A stretch of 37,241 bases of DNA from Zygnema cylindricum (GCA_037447655.1 JBBHKE010001977.1:1-37241), one strand, 5' to 3'; positions 20,808 through 33,459 are shown, counted from the stretch's first letter. Translations and numbers: made by a program. Notes: generated by a model not told the origin, from the sequence alone.

Positions 20808-21989
20808 AATTCTATGGGCTCCATTGCCACACAAAATTCGCAGATCAAAAGAAGCTAATCTAGATAGTGCCGACTCCAAGTTTATATAAACCCAAATGAT
20901 CGACCCCTTGACAATCAAAACCCCATTAAAGCTTCATCCCAATGAAACAAGACTTTCTGTGTGCCCTGTTCCACCACAGAATGCAAAGTTAGAATATGTG
21001 ATTTGGATACATTCACACACTTTGACTTTCCCTTAGAAATGCAGCCACCCAGGCAGGTAAAAACTTTGACCGACTACACCCATGTGTAGCGTGTAATCCC
21101 CTGAGTCCGCAGCAAAAATAATCACTAAAAATGGCCAAGTAAATTAATAGTTATGAATGGTCAAAGATGACCTTTTGTACAAGAGCTCTCTCGGAGAGAG
21201 GCTACTACCTACTAAATTTTCTAAGTCCTATTCCCTCTCTAAAACTCTATCTATTTACGTACGACACCAATCAAATTATTGTGTCGTACAGAAAAGTACA
21301 GGTACCGATGTACTTTCTGTACAACCATCGTACAACATGGCCAAAATGTTGACACGTGTCAAATCGGGATTTGTTCCCGTAATCTCCGCAGTTGCCGCAA
21401 TCCAATGTTGTCGCGCCACGTGTCACTCGAGGTGGCAATGACCGTAAAACGCCAAAAGTACCTATTCCGCGACCGTGGCGCCTATCGCGGCCGTCCGATC
21501 AAAACCGACATTAATTCCAACCGTTGAAAATGGGTGCGCGGTATTTGCTTCGCGGTCGAAACAAATGCGCGGTATCCTTTTCGTAATGTACATAAGACTG
21601 TAGTATATTTGAACTGTTTCTATGTACTAGGAATCAATTCTTCTAGTTAAATGAATTGATCTACTTGATAACATTTATATGTTTATCAAACGTAACAGCA
21701 ATTAGCAGTCGTCCTAGACTAATTCGATAAAGCTACCCGTTAACGGCTATCTTGACGGACGGCAGGTTCCAAGTTCAAATCCTGGGTTCGTCAACTATCT
21801 TTTTGGTGAATCTACCCAATCTATTCGCTGTCTTCTCTAGAGGACCTAGGCAGCCATGGCTCTATATCCCGTGTCTAGCCATCAGTGACTACAACAAGTG
21901 TGGGGGCTGGGAGAGGGGAGTTAGAGGCAGATTGCCTCTGCACTTTTCATATCCTAATACAGACCTAGAAAATACTCAAATATCAACAC
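20808..21989. mobile_element. dispersed repeat family A, copy 2 (1.18 kb)
   Basis: It matches 2637-3778 end to end, with a TATA-like TTATATAAACCC near 20882, CCACGTGTCA motifs, and the tRNA-like T-arm with loop TTCAAAT near 21770. It ends at AAATATCAACAC just before the LINE coding region, so in this copy it could serve as promoter or 5' UTR. The other copy has no LINE behind it. Confidence 0.7.
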
Positions 21990-22021
21990 CTTGTTCACCT
22001 CCTCCACCTTAACCTCGCACA

Positions 22022-24760
22022 CAAGCCTCAACACAGATAGAATGTACCGGGTATCCTAACCATTTCGCGACCGGTGCCGATATTGCCCGACATACAAAGA
22101 GTTGTCAACAATTTTTGGCCTTGAATGATCCTTCCTATAGTACCCTTTCTTCCACAATACTCTCGTCTGGACCTACGAGCGAAGATTGGGCATTTGTACG
22201 CGATTTAGACGTGCTCGGAGCTTATGATTTCGGGCCCCCCGTCCGCGGTTATACACGCGGATTCCGATGGCTGTGCGGATTATCGTACAGGACGCCCTCC
22301 ACCTTCCTTTGTCCCGTATTTATTCGGATCCCGAGGATGATGGACCTTGGCATCTCCTTTTCATGTTCTCACTTTGGGTTATAGTCTTACCTGGCCGTGG
22401 CGGTGGTAGCCGAGCCCGAGAAACTATGGCTCGATTGTGATGATTCCTTCGAGGCGATTGGCGAGCCCTTCATGCCGAGCATGAGGATCGAGTTGCGAGT
22501 GCTTCTTTCACACCACGTCGTACTTCTCGGACTTCAAATGTGCAATCCTCCTATGGTTGTGCGGTACATTAAGGCTGAGTTGGTGAGCTCTCGCGTGCGG
22601 TTCGAGCACTCTAGCCATTTAATCCCGCTCCGCGGTCTGCTGCGATTGTTGAGATTCTCCGAGCTCTTCATCCTCCAGCTCCTACCCCTCAGTCCCCCTC
22701 TATTCGCACCTTCGAGCCGTCGAACTGATTTCTTTTGGATCGAGAATGTTTAATTAATGCCCTTACGACTTCTCCACATCTTTTAGCTGGGGGTCCTTCA
22801 AGCACTGTTTATGAGTTATTTCGCGACGTTTTACCTCCAAAATCTGGTGCTTGGGGCTTTGATATGTTTTTTCGAGTATGTTCTCTTATTGCGGCTGGCA
22901 TTGTCCCTTCTCGTATTTGCGATCTCCTCACACCGTCCCGCCTCGTAGCTGTTACCAAACCCAATAGGGGAATCCGTCCTATTGCAGTGGGCGAGGTATT
23001 GTACCGATTTGTGGCTCGTGCGATGTGCATCCAGCTCCAGCCTGCTTTTCATGATTATTTCTCTCCTCAATAGTTCAGAGTGGGAACCCCGGGGGGTTGT
23101 GAGGCCGTGGTCCACGGGATCCGGGCTTTGTTAGATGCCCATCCGGATTGGTTTCTCCTCCAGGTGGATGTTTCTAATGCCTTTAATAGAGTGGATCGGA
23201 ATGCTATTTTTTTGAAGCTTATGGCTGCACCTTCCTTGATTGTCTAGATATTTCCTTTTGTGAGAGCCTTTTATTCTGTGAGGAGTAGCCTCTCTTTCTC
23301 CATGGATGATGATTTGGTCCCATTTTCCTCCACGATGGTCCATCAGACCAAGTTATACCGGCCTATAACTTTTTCAAGGCTCGGTTGGCCGAACTCAATC
23401 TTTCGGTCCAGCCCTCTAGGTGTGTTGTTTGGTCCCCACGTCTTATTCTTCCTCCTTTCACTCCCCTCCTCGTTTTCAGACCCCTCCTCCTTCCAAAGGT
23501 ATTCGTGTGTTTGGTTGCCTGCTTGGTTCCGATCCATACATCAAGAAATTCCTCAATTTCGCTCTTCAGACAGATTTGTCCCATGTGGACGACCTTCCTC
23601 ACCTTTCTGATCCCCAGGTGGCCTTTGCTCTTCTGACACGATGTTTCCCCCACCGGCCCTTCTTCCTTACTCGCACTTCCCCTCCCACCCCATCCTTTGT
23701 GTCCTCACTTTCTGCTTTCGACGATTGTCTTATGGATGTCCTCCACAGTTTGTTGGGTCGTGGTGCTTTTGATCGCGAGTCTGGGCCTGCGGCACGCATT
23801 GAAGCCTCTCTTCTTGTCTCGGCTGGCGGTTTGCGTTTACTCTCGGCGGCGCGTGTTGCTCCAACCGCCTATTTGGGAAGTTGGTGCCTTGTTGCTTCCA
23901 CTATTGTCTCTCGTTTTCTTGCTGGGGATACTCCTATTCTTGCGGCCGTGGTTCCCCTTGTTTAAGATGGTGAGCTCGCCTTCCAACGGTCCCTTTTGGA
24001 TGCATCACGTTCTCTTAATCCGGCTGCTATTGAGGACATGCCGATTTTTCCACTCTTGTTACGACATCAATTGCGCGTGTTCAGGAATCCGTTTGTGATC
24101 GGGTTGTCACCACTATTAAATCTGAGCTTCTCGAGGCGCTTCCTTCCGATTCTTCGCGTGCACGCTTCCTGTCTTGTGGTGGACCTGGCTCTGGAGCTTG
24201 GCTATTGGCTGTCCCTATTTTATCTACTCTTCGTTTCACCCCGGCTCAGTTCACGACGGCCCTTAGGTTCCGCCTTAGCCTTCCTCACCCACCTTTGCTT
24301 GGCTCACTCGTTTGCTCCTCTAGCCACGTTCTCGAGCCCGACGGGGTCCATTTGCTTTGTTGCTCCCACAGGGGCGAGTTGATTTGGGCGCACGACACGA
24401 TTCGAGACACCATTTCTACTATTGCTTCTGAGGGGGGATTTTCTGTTGTCGGGAGGTCTCTCACATTATTCCTTCGCGTCGGATTGACCTTGTATTACTT
24501 GATGGTGCGTGTCGTACATTTGGTGATATTGTTTTGGCGAACCCTACCTCAACTACAGTCGTCACCCAAGCGGCTCGGCATGTGGGAGTGGCCGCCCGTG
24601 ACGCGGCTAAAAGGAAGGAGCGTGATTATGCCCGTCGCGACGCTATGAATGGCTTCATTCCGATGGCGGTCGAGATATCTGGTTGTGTGGGTGTGGCTTT
24701 GGACGAGTTTTTCCGTACATGTGGTCGGCGCTCGTTCGAGAGGCGGGGACATGGGAGCCC
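22022..24760 (+). pseudogene. non-LTR retrotransposon (LINE) with RT and restriction-like endonuclease
   Basis: The coding region is spread over several frames with stops. The RT part near 22735-23250 has LLTPSRLVAVTKPNRGIRPI (fingers), AVGEVLYRFVARAM, then after a TAG FRVGTPGGCEAVVHGIRALL and FLLQVDVSNAFNRVDR (motif A Asp). The motif C region SMDDDLVPFSS follows too soon, so motif B (QGDPL type) has been deleted. The thumb-like region reads FFKARLAELNLSVQPSRCVV. The C-terminus (24360-24720) has HLLCCSHRGE, HDTIRDTI, RRIDLVLLDG, GDIVLANP and AKRKERDYARRDA. This fits the restriction-like endonuclease (PD-D/E-xK) of R2/CRE/NeSL-type LINEs, with PD changed to ID. RT primes on a nick made by that nuclease. 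The N-terminal 700 bp is not recognised. Confidence 0.82.
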
Positions 24761-25170
24761 TTCTGTTTCAGTCCTTCCTTTTTTCGTCAACATTTTTCCA
24801 TGGCTCTACAACGGGTGCTGGCTTCTATATTACTTTGATCGTCTATTTCCATTATGGATCGACGGCGTGTTCCGAAACTTCCTCCTCGTGCTCCTCCGGG
24901 ATTCGGGGACTTGCGTGGTTGCTTTCCGTAGATTTTTATTTCTGTTGGTGTTAGTGTTTTCCTTTTATGATTTGTTTGCAGGGTTTTGCTTTTTAGGGTG
25001 TTTTTGATTTCCCTGCCATTCTTTCGTATTTTCGTCGGTTTTGCCTTGATTTTCCTCTTTGTTTATTCTGTAGTCATGTGGTTTTTTCAGTTTTAGCAAT
25101 GCTACTTCCTTTTGTTCCTATGGACTCAGATGGTTTACCATCGCGCTTTTTAATAAAGTCGGCCCCGTTA
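24761..25170 (+). mobile_element. LINE 3' untranslated region with AATAAA
   Basis: T-rich sequence after the endonuclease. It contains TTTTTTCAGTTTTAGCAATG and AGATGGTTTACCATCGCG, and AATAAA at 25152-25157. The segment is shared with 19824-19948, which confirms it as the element's 3' end. Confidence 0.65.
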
Positions 25171-25265
25171 TTATTTATATAAAATGGAAACTATTGTACT
25201 GAGAAATAACAATTTGAATTGGAGCTCTCTTTTCGGGAGCAACTTGAAGCAGAAAATTAAATGTC

Positions 25266-25500
25266 AGAAACCTTTTTACTTTTCAAAGACAAAAACAAAG
25301 GAATAAAAAAACAAAAACGACAAAGATAGAGATTGAAAAATAGAGAGAAACAAGACAAAGACTAAACGGCTAGAAAACAAAAAGACAAAGACAAAAAAAG
25401 AAAAAAAGACGAAAAACAAAAGGACAAAAGACAAAAAGACAAAAGGACAAAAAGACAAAATGACAAAAACACAAAAGATAAAGATCGAAAGTGAGTAACA
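25266..25500. repeat. GACAAAAA-type simple repeat
   Basis: Mostly repeats of AAAAAGACAAA and variants. Phe/Phe-Val-rich open frames on the minus strand are by-products. Confidence 0.8.
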
Positions 25501-25977
25501 AATGCACAAAGTACAAGGCGATTAATACCGGCAATCCTCACAAGATCTCCTACCATTCCAAAATTGACTCTCTTAGAGAATAGGAAAAAAGAAAAAAAAA
25601 AAACATTCCCTCGATCGAAAATCATGCCTTTGACAAAAAAAAAATACTCCCATCCTTTTTATAACTTCAATCCTTTTTTTACTCCCCTCCTTTTTCAATA
25701 CTTTTAGGAAAAAAACCGATTACATATCTTAAACTAAAGAACCAATCAGGAACGATATCCAAACAATCCTAAAAAACTGTCCAAATTCCAGAAAGGACAA
25801 AATTTTAAAGAGACAACAAATCGAACTGTTCCGTACATAATATTTCATGCATACTTTTTTTCCCAAATGCAAAAGCCTACAAAGTAACTAAAAACGAAAC
25901 CTGCATACCGATTCATATTGTAAAAACCCACTGACGCTTTTGAAACCTATTTTCCAAAAGTCTCATTTATATCAAAA
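25501..25977. other. no gene seen
   Basis: A- and T-run-rich spacer with no motif, coding region or repeat partner in the window. Confidence 0.4.
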
Positions 25978-26197
25978 CCTCAACCCTCCCCTCCCTCCGG
26001 CCCTCCTTTCCACCCTCTTTCTCTCTCCCTCCCCCGACGCCCTCTTCCCCTTCCCCCTCCTCTGCTCCTCCTTTTCTTCCCCTGTCCCTCCTTTTCCTCT
26101 CCCTGGCCCTCCTTTTCCTCCCCCTGCCCCTCCTTTTCCTCCCTTTCCCCCCCCTGCCCCTTCCTTTCCCTCCCTTCCCTCCCTTTCCTCCCCCCGT
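25978..26197. repeat. 220-bp polypyrimidine/polypurine tract
   Basis: The plus strand is almost only C and T (CCCTCC, CCTTTTCCTCCCC units). On the COG6 coding strand it is G/A, starting about 9 bases after the stop codon, with many GGG runs able to form G-quadruplex or triplex structures. Confidence 0.9.
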
Positions 26198-26205
26198 TGT
26201 TCCAA

Positions 26206-29200
26206 TCATATACCCAATATTGTTCTCATTTGATCCGGTGTGTGCCGTAACATAGAACGGGGTTCCGGATAACCGCTAACAGGATCCATAACGGCAGTAT
26301 AAACGGTTTTATAGGCATCCGAAAGTTCCGACGCAACTCGATTAAACGCGGTTTCCCTCAACCGAGGCATTTGAATGAGTTCAAAATCGGGCCATGGTCC
26401 TTCATTTCCTGATAATAAACCGTATAAGGCTCGAAGGGACTCACCTAAACTGACTGGTCGGAGACCTTCCCGAGTTGCCAAAGGAGGTTCCGAGGGAGAT
26501 CGAGGCAACAACATAACGGCTACTTTTGCCGTTAACGAACATTTGTCTAGGACTTCTTTGACTTCGTTTTCGACAAGAGAACTGATGTGAACTTCGATTG
26601 CCGTTCCTAAAGAAGAAGTTTCGACTGAGGCGACTTCATATCCCATGAGAGGCTGTTGCATTGCTGAGAGACAGTTGATGATAAAAATTCGCCTCAATGT
26701 CTCAATAACCTGTTGTCACAATTCAAAAATTATGTATTCAGGGTTGTACACTACAACGTGAATTGTTATTAGAGTAAAAGTTATTGTTATCATTTATTAG
26801 GGTTGGTTTTATGTTAATGTATTCATTCTAATTCAGTTTTGGATGTTCTGGCTGTTTTGAACAATTTAAAGAATAAGCATTAAAAAAAAACAATTAATAT
26901 TATTCATGCTATTTTGTGACCAAAGGCCAAAAAATATCCGGCATTGAATTAGTGTTATTAACGCTGATAATGGTTCACGGTATACCCATCGCTACTAGAG
27001 CATTGAACTATTAGAGATAACACATCAGTAAATTAGCTACACTAAATTATGTTCTACCACGTGGCTCATTGTGGACCACTTAACTAAATAGTGTTAGTAA
27101 CACTAGTTTATGATTTTGGGTCAAATAAACACTCACTCGAATTAGAGTGATAAACTCGAATATCCATGGGCAGTGGTTATCTCTTAATGTCTCAGACAGA
27201 TCATGACTTAAATCTATCATACTAAGATGTATCTTTCTCGAGAAGAATCATGTCATTTGTTTTTCTCCAGAAAAACCATTTCATTATATTTCTCCAGACA
27301 AATCATGTTTTTTTTATATCCAAAAATCTCATGTTAAACCAAACCCGAAGTAACACCAGTGGCATCGGCATCGGCATCCATCCTCTCATCTCTCAATAGG
27401 GAGATCACAAATTAAATTTTGCAAATATTATTAAGAGGAATGCTGGTGATTTTTGATTTGAATCCGGGAAAAGTGTTAGGGTTTTTTAGGATTTTCCAGT
27501 GTCATCGTTCATAAGTCGCAAAAATATCTACATGTTTGCCCTATAAAACTGCACAAAAACCTTGAAATTCTCTGGGAGAAACGCTTTAAAATAACAATTA
27601 ATTATTTCCATTGATAGCAATCAATCACGAGCAAATAGCAATTCCCAGGGTAAGAAACATTTCAAAAAGTTGAGAACTGTTCGGTTAAAGTTATGGTTCT
27701 TATTAACACGCAGTTACAATTTTGTCAGATTAAGGTTTTTGTAGATCTTTCTAAATACCTGAGGAGAGACAGATCCGATTCCCACTCCAGATGCCAACTC
27801 AGCAGCTAGAGCTCTCCGACTGTGAGAAGCTCCTTGTGATCCGTTGGACAAACTATTGACCCGTTTCACTCCGTTTTCTGCAACAGAAGGTGAACTAATC
27901 CTCCTACTATTTGAAACCGCCGATTTTGAGCCGTGAGAAGCAGCAGCTCGTTCACACATCTGCAAAAACAACCGTTTTAGTTAGTCACCTATAGCACTCA
28001 CTATAATTAGTCTGGAACCTACTAGCTCAAAGCACATCCACACAATATTAGTGTGAACCACCCGTGACAACAAAACATAATATTCACAAAAAAACTGGAC
28101 TGGTCTATTTTTAAGTATCAAAAATTTACCTCCGCCACTATTAGTGTGGAATATTCACAAAAAAGAAGGCTCTACTTGGAGCTTGTGTTCGAGAACTTGA
28201 TTTGACACTGACCATACTAGTCCGACCTGGGGTAAATGACATTGACTTTTGTAGCTCTCATATTTGCAACCTTGTCCTAATCACACTGAGATACTCATAT
28301 TATACTAATACTTGCTGAGACCTATCATTCAGGTAGTTGGATCCATTTGTTGGAACAAAGAAGAAATACCATCAACTTGGTTAATCACCAGCCAATACCG
28401 GGATGGATTACAGGAGACGCAGTGTAACCTAAAGTAACCTTGTAAGAAACCCACAGCTAAGTCAACCTGGTAAGGTAAAGATAAGAAGTCATGACAGAGT
28501 CTGTCACTTCATGATGATGCCATTTTTGCAAAACTCGAGATGATATTGAATCAATAACTATATAAATCTTTAAGTATTACCGGAGCAAAAAAAAGTGTAT
28601 GCAACAGCTTTTGCATACATGAACAGTTACAATTCTACTGGCAATCAACTTAAGAAAAAGCAAAATACCTGCAAAAGTGGTGTTAACATGGCTTGCAAAA
28701 CTGGTTCAAATGAGGGCTTAGCCATTCCTGATGCCACCATGATCCGTTTGTGTGTGTCTAAAAGCTCTAAAAGAAGAGCCATACTGTCGCCCACAGCTGG
28801 AGGAGGAGAAAGGTCGGCCGAAACAGAAGGAGGATATCGCAAAAGTTTATCGCCTCGTGCTTTTACGAGGTCAAAGAAGGTCCTTTGAGCAGTTTCACAA
28901 ACATCACGTAATGCCATAGATAATGCGGCATCGTCTCCCAGAAGCTCCGATATCTGCAACCCACGTCCCAACATTGTTTCCACTTCAGACTCCCACTTTA
29001 GACTGTCCTAAACACGAGCATGTGATTTTGCTGAATGGGAGAAGTGCAAAAAAGTGCTATTTGGTGGCTGCGATATTGCCGAGATTGCCCAGAAGGAATT
29101 CTTACCGTATGTGTATAAAAAGCGAGTAAGTTCCAGAGGTTATAAGCCAGAATTAGTCCCGGCGGTCCAGCCAGAACTTGCTCTACTCGTGCTTTGAAGG

Positions 29201-32200
29201 GACGACAAACACCCTCAAAAACACGATTTAAAACCCAAGCCATATCTGCCTCTATTTGTCCAGCTTTGAGATCGCCTCCATTTGCCTCAGCATCTCGAGA
29301 AAATCTTCGAGATGTATTGTTGCCTCCATCTCTCTGTGCTCCACTGAACAATGCCATGGCTAGTTCTCTCTCCGATGCCAAAGCCTGACAATGTGTAAAT
29401 CCCAATTTCAGCAAAAAAAAGTTTAGGAAATTACATGCAAGCCTTAATAAGAAGAAAGACAAAATATTTGACGCAACTAAACCTTAGTTTAAGATTGCCA
29501 AAACAGTTGGAAACGCTATCTGTGTATTCCCCATACTATAAACCTGTTGTAATTGAAAATACCATAAAAAACACGCATAGTACGGGGTCACCATATTTAG
29601 CGTTTCCAATACTTTCAACTACAGCACATATAAACTATGAAAAAAAAGCAAAAGGCTTTAAAGTTTCTACAACACCACAATAAGAACACATCAACTGTGA
29701 CAAGCTTTCCTACCCAGGAAGTAAAAAGCTACTGTACAACATCGGTTGAAGAACCATACACACATATATCATACACACTTTTGTGCAGAGACAACCATTT
29801 CTTTTTCTAACACACCAAGATTGATTAGAATTCTTCGCAGCTCTGGAAAAAAAACGGAAAGTATCCGATTGCATAAACAAAGAAAAATTCACAAAAGACA
29901 ACTTGCTATCACAAGGTTCATTATTTGTACAACCATCTTATAGTATTGTGCAATTCAGCTGGTAGTGTCAAAGTACGTTAATTCATCACCTGATGGAGCC
30001 AAGCCAGCATATCGCCAACATAACGGAGAGGATCATGAGCATGGACTTCGATTGGCCGTGGCATTCCTCCAGGGCCACCCCTTGTAAGAGCACTAATGAA
30101 TCTCCGAAACAGAGCATTGTGACGAGTATTGGACACCTGCAAAGGAGCCATCCTCTTAGTCCTAACCTTCCATACGTGTCATCAATTTCTGAAACAACAA
30201 AGGTTATTACTTGCAAAGATTTATGGACTGCAAAAGGGAACAATCTAATGTTGAACATACTACTGAAACAACAAAGTTGTCGAACTTGTAAACCGTTCAA
30301 GTCTAAAATGAAACAGTCTAGTGTAATACGCACTTCTTCTGCACAATACTTGAAGAGCACAGGTCGTTCCTTTAGTGAATGCGCCGCAGTCCTGAGAAGG
30401 TCGGAGACTTCCGGAGTGTCATTATCGCCAAGGCTCCGACATTCCGCCTGCACCCACCTGATGGGCCGCCCCCATCCTCATGGTTCCGAGTAGATCTGAA
30501 AACATCTTTAAAAAAAGCCTTCTGGCTGCCTGTTTGTTTGTTTTATAATATCTTTTGAAATATCTTTCTGATTGTTTGTTTCTTTGTTTACTCTTTGGTT
30601 TTGCTGGCCAGCTACAATATCCAGAAGTACTACACTGCCCATTCACAATTTGTGAAAAGGAAATGATAGTGTAAATGCGGATCAGAATGTATAACACTAA
30701 TTCAGTGTGGGGTGACGTCACAAATCGTAGTCCACTTGTAAATAGACTTATTAACAACATTTTGTGATTCTCAGTCAAAAAACGGTGCGACCACATTAGT
30801 GTTATTAACACTAATAGCAATGGACAGCGTAGTGCACTTTGCAAGAAAACAGAGGGCACAAAAAAAGTGCATCCAGCGTTAATAGATGTCCAGTAGATAA
30901 TGTCACAGCAAAGAATTTTCCATCCAAATTCAAATATTGTAGCAGACGAGCATCGTGCATGGGCCGAAGAAAGGACAGATGGGAATAGTAAGGAGTGTTG
31001 CTAGCCCAACATGCCAGCAGCTGTATTTCATAGCCGCCGACGCTTTACTGCTAGTCCTAAAGAAATGGAAAAAAAGACAGAGAGGCTATGGTGGAGCTGG
31101 CACCTGCATAATCTGTCGTATGCTCCATCCTGATACACTGCCATTACGTCCATAAGTTCTAAACCTGCCCTCTGCGTTCAACAAGGAATTAACACATTTG
31201 TCAGCAAAAACATTTATTTAATTCTCCCTTTAGTGGCTGTGCCCGAGGTGACATATTTACTCTGCAAGTCAGGCATCAGCAGAAAGTAGGTAGAAAAGAA
31301 AAACAGGTAGAAACAAGGAAATAGGGGGAAGAATTGGAGTGGGCAAGAATGGAACCTGGTGATGTGTGCGTAATAACACTTTGCAGTTTGCATGAATTTC
31401 TTGAACACGAGCAAGCGCTTTAAAGAAACGTTCATCGAGGTCTTCCTCCCGAAGAGCAGTGATCTGTACCACAATACACTCACAATTTAAACACGTGTGC
31501 GAGAACCACACTTTCTCGCGACTATAGATTGATACAAATATTGGAAATTCTCGAACCATACTTTAGAAATAGTCCAACTTGAACAGCTGTCCAGCTGAAA
31601 CATGCAGATTTTCTGCTACAATGGTACATTTTTATTTTATTGACTTATGTAGGCATTACCTTTCACTCTCCCTCGCTATCTCTTCCTCCCCTCCGCTCCC
31701 CCTCCCCCCCTCTCCCTCTCTATTCCTTGGTTTTTTAAGAGTTTTTTTATGAGCTTTTTGTACCGTTTTCAGAGAGGAGTGAGTAAATTTGTTTATAAAC
31801 CATAAAACTATAAGCGCCTAAAAAGGAACCAATAGGTGATGAGGGGTGAAGAAGACCTCTGCAGGAGTGAGCTGATAGTTGTGAAGAAAATTTGAAACCA
31901 GTTCCTGTCTTCGAGTATATTTCTCGAGCTCTTCCTTCAACTGCTCTGTTGCTACCACCATGTCGCCAGTACTAACGGTACAACTGCTGAGAGCCTTTGA
32001 TATCCTGCAAATCGTATCGCCCAGCTCCTGTTAATTCTTACGCTTACAATTGCGCAGAATATATCCACCAAAATAAGAAAATAAGGACTCAGAAGAAAAA
32101 AAGGTGCCAAAAGAGTGAAAACCTTCATTCAATTACAAACAACTGCAGAGAGCCTTTGATGTCCTGCAATCATGTCTCCGTACTCTTATACTTCACCTAA

Positions 32201-33175
32201 CACATCCACCTCAAAAAGTGAAAAAACCTATAAAATACAAACAAAAGTCATAGACAGACACTGTACTTTCATTCTGAGTTCCTACTTATGTGCATTAGAT
32301 GTACATTGTTTACCCGGCAATCATGTCTCCCAGCTTATATCATTTCTTACTCTTATGTTTCACCGATCATATTCACCGAAATAAGAAAATAGAAAATGTG
32401 CCCGAATGGTGAAAATTTCTAACTCAAATACGAACAAAAGTCAGAATGACAGCCAGATGCTGGGAATTAAAATGCCACTGGTAAAACATCACATTTTGTT
32501 TTCTGCGTTACCCCTATTGTGCATTAAAGCGGCAGCAGAAAAAGCAAAAAGCTGAAGCTTGCTCACCTCTCACAGCAATCTGCAAGGTCTTGAACTTCTG
32601 CATCAACTGCATCTAGCGCCTGTACACAAATGACGACCAAAAAGTTTATAAACCATATGCTAAAGAAAATTTGGAGTGTTGGAAAAATGTTCCAGCACAA
32701 GAGCTATAGAAATTTTACAACCTTCAGCAAAATGTTGTGATTAACTACAGATTGCTTGAAGCAAGGATCAGAGACCAAACCAGAACCCATTTATGAAACT
32801 CCTTGCTTTTGCTGTTACAAATCATGTAAAAGCTTTTTTGCCATTACTTTAAACAAGATCTATCTGTCTATATATTTATCTGTTACTGGAAAAGCCAGAC
32901 TGGTAATGAAAAAATTAAGAGAATGAACAGACTAAAGGCTTATGATCATGATCAAGCACCTTCTGTGCTGCTTCAGAGGCTGCCAAAAAATCTTGATTAA
33001 TGGATAATCCTCGTCTTTCCAAAGTCACCCGGAGGTTTCGACGGCTCTGCAATGTATTTTCCTCATAAAAATTGGACAATGCACTGAGAGATGCTAGAAG
33101 GTCAGGAGAATCTGTTCTTGTCTCCAAAACTTTTTTTAGCTTACGCGATAGCAAGGGTGCGAGTGACGTACTCAT
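26206..33175 (-). CDS. COG6: COG6, conserved oligomeric Golgi complex subunit 6
   Basis: COG6 belongs to lobe B of the COG tether that captures retrograde vesicles at the Golgi. Eleven exons join in frame to 710 residues, a normal COG6 length: 33175-32960, 32619-32567, 32004-31857, 31463-31356, 31171-31104, 30457-30334, 30136-29990, 29384-29106, 28953-28669, 27959-27759, 26709-26206. All introns (152-1049 bp) are GT-AG and phases match. Residues 1-72 hold [20 protein letters not shown]; 140-175 [15 protein letters not shown] and [10 protein letters not shown]; about 230 [11 protein letters not shown]; 289-381 [17 protein letters not shown]; 382-476 [18 protein letters not shown]; the end is DQMRTILGI then TGA. 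I chose ATG 33175 because family similarity begins there; an in-frame ATG at 33193 would add six residues. The Ser-rich stretch in exon 10 is the least conserved. No disabling change seen. Confidence 0.95.
26945..27180. mobile_element. short non-autonomous repeat N in COG6 intron 10
   Basis: It starts AGTGTTATTAACGC, includes GTTCACGG, CCACGTGGC, and GATTTTGGGTCAAATAAAC followed by ACTCGAATTAGAGT. The same order of words occurs at 35880-36040 (CACGGTTTGCCACGTG, TTATTTTGGGTCAAAAAAAC) and more weakly at 30690-30850. Confidence 0.55.
30690..30850. mobile_element. short non-autonomous repeat N in COG6 intron 5
   Basis: It contains AACACTAATTCAGTGTGG, TTATTAACAACATTTTGTGATT, CAGTCAAAAAAC and TTAGTGTTATTAACACTAA, in an arrangement like the copy in intron 10. 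Diverged. Confidence 0.4.
31672..31730. repeat. polypyrimidine tract in COG6 intron 3
   Basis: Nearly pure C/T on the plus strand (CTCCCCTCCGCTCCCCCTCC region), so G/A in the transcript. Confidence 0.8.
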
Positions 33176-33303
33176 TTTTGATTTTAGATTCAAAACCTAG
33201 ATCTTGTTATGAAAATGTACAAAATTGTTCTCGGAGATCCGAAAATATAAGCATTAATGATACGGAATCAGAGCCTTTATGCAATTATGAATTGTAAAAA
33301 TGT

Positions 33304-33459
33304 AAAAAATTTAAGATTGATGAAGCACAGAGGGATCGAAATTTAAGAAATGCTCATGCAAAAGGCCGAGTGAAAAACAGTCATGTCGTATTGCAGGAGT
33401 ATATTAACTTCATCGAGAAAATGGGATCCATGGAGGAAGTCAATACTGGAAAAAAATAA
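33304..33459 (+). other. unexplained short ORF upstream of COG6
   Basis: The frame KFKIDEAQRDRNLRNAHAKG, then RVKNSHVVLQEYINFIEKMG, then SMEEVNTGKK and TAA has protein-like composition: charged, amphipathic, no homopolymers. It has no ATG at its 5' end; the preceding in-frame triplets include a stop (TAA at about 33295). It could be the last exon of a divergently transcribed neighbour, a degenerate fragment, or chance. No family was recognised. Confidence 0.25.

Noticed and set aside
25966-26233. Pro/Phe- or Gly/Arg/Lys-rich open frames
   Set aside because: They come from the polypyrimidine/polypurine tract after COG6 and have no domain.
33176-33193. Alternative COG6 start six codons upstream
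   Set aside because: The residues MNLKSK are not part of the conserved N-terminus; the ATG at 33175 fits the family better, though the upstream one cannot be excluded.
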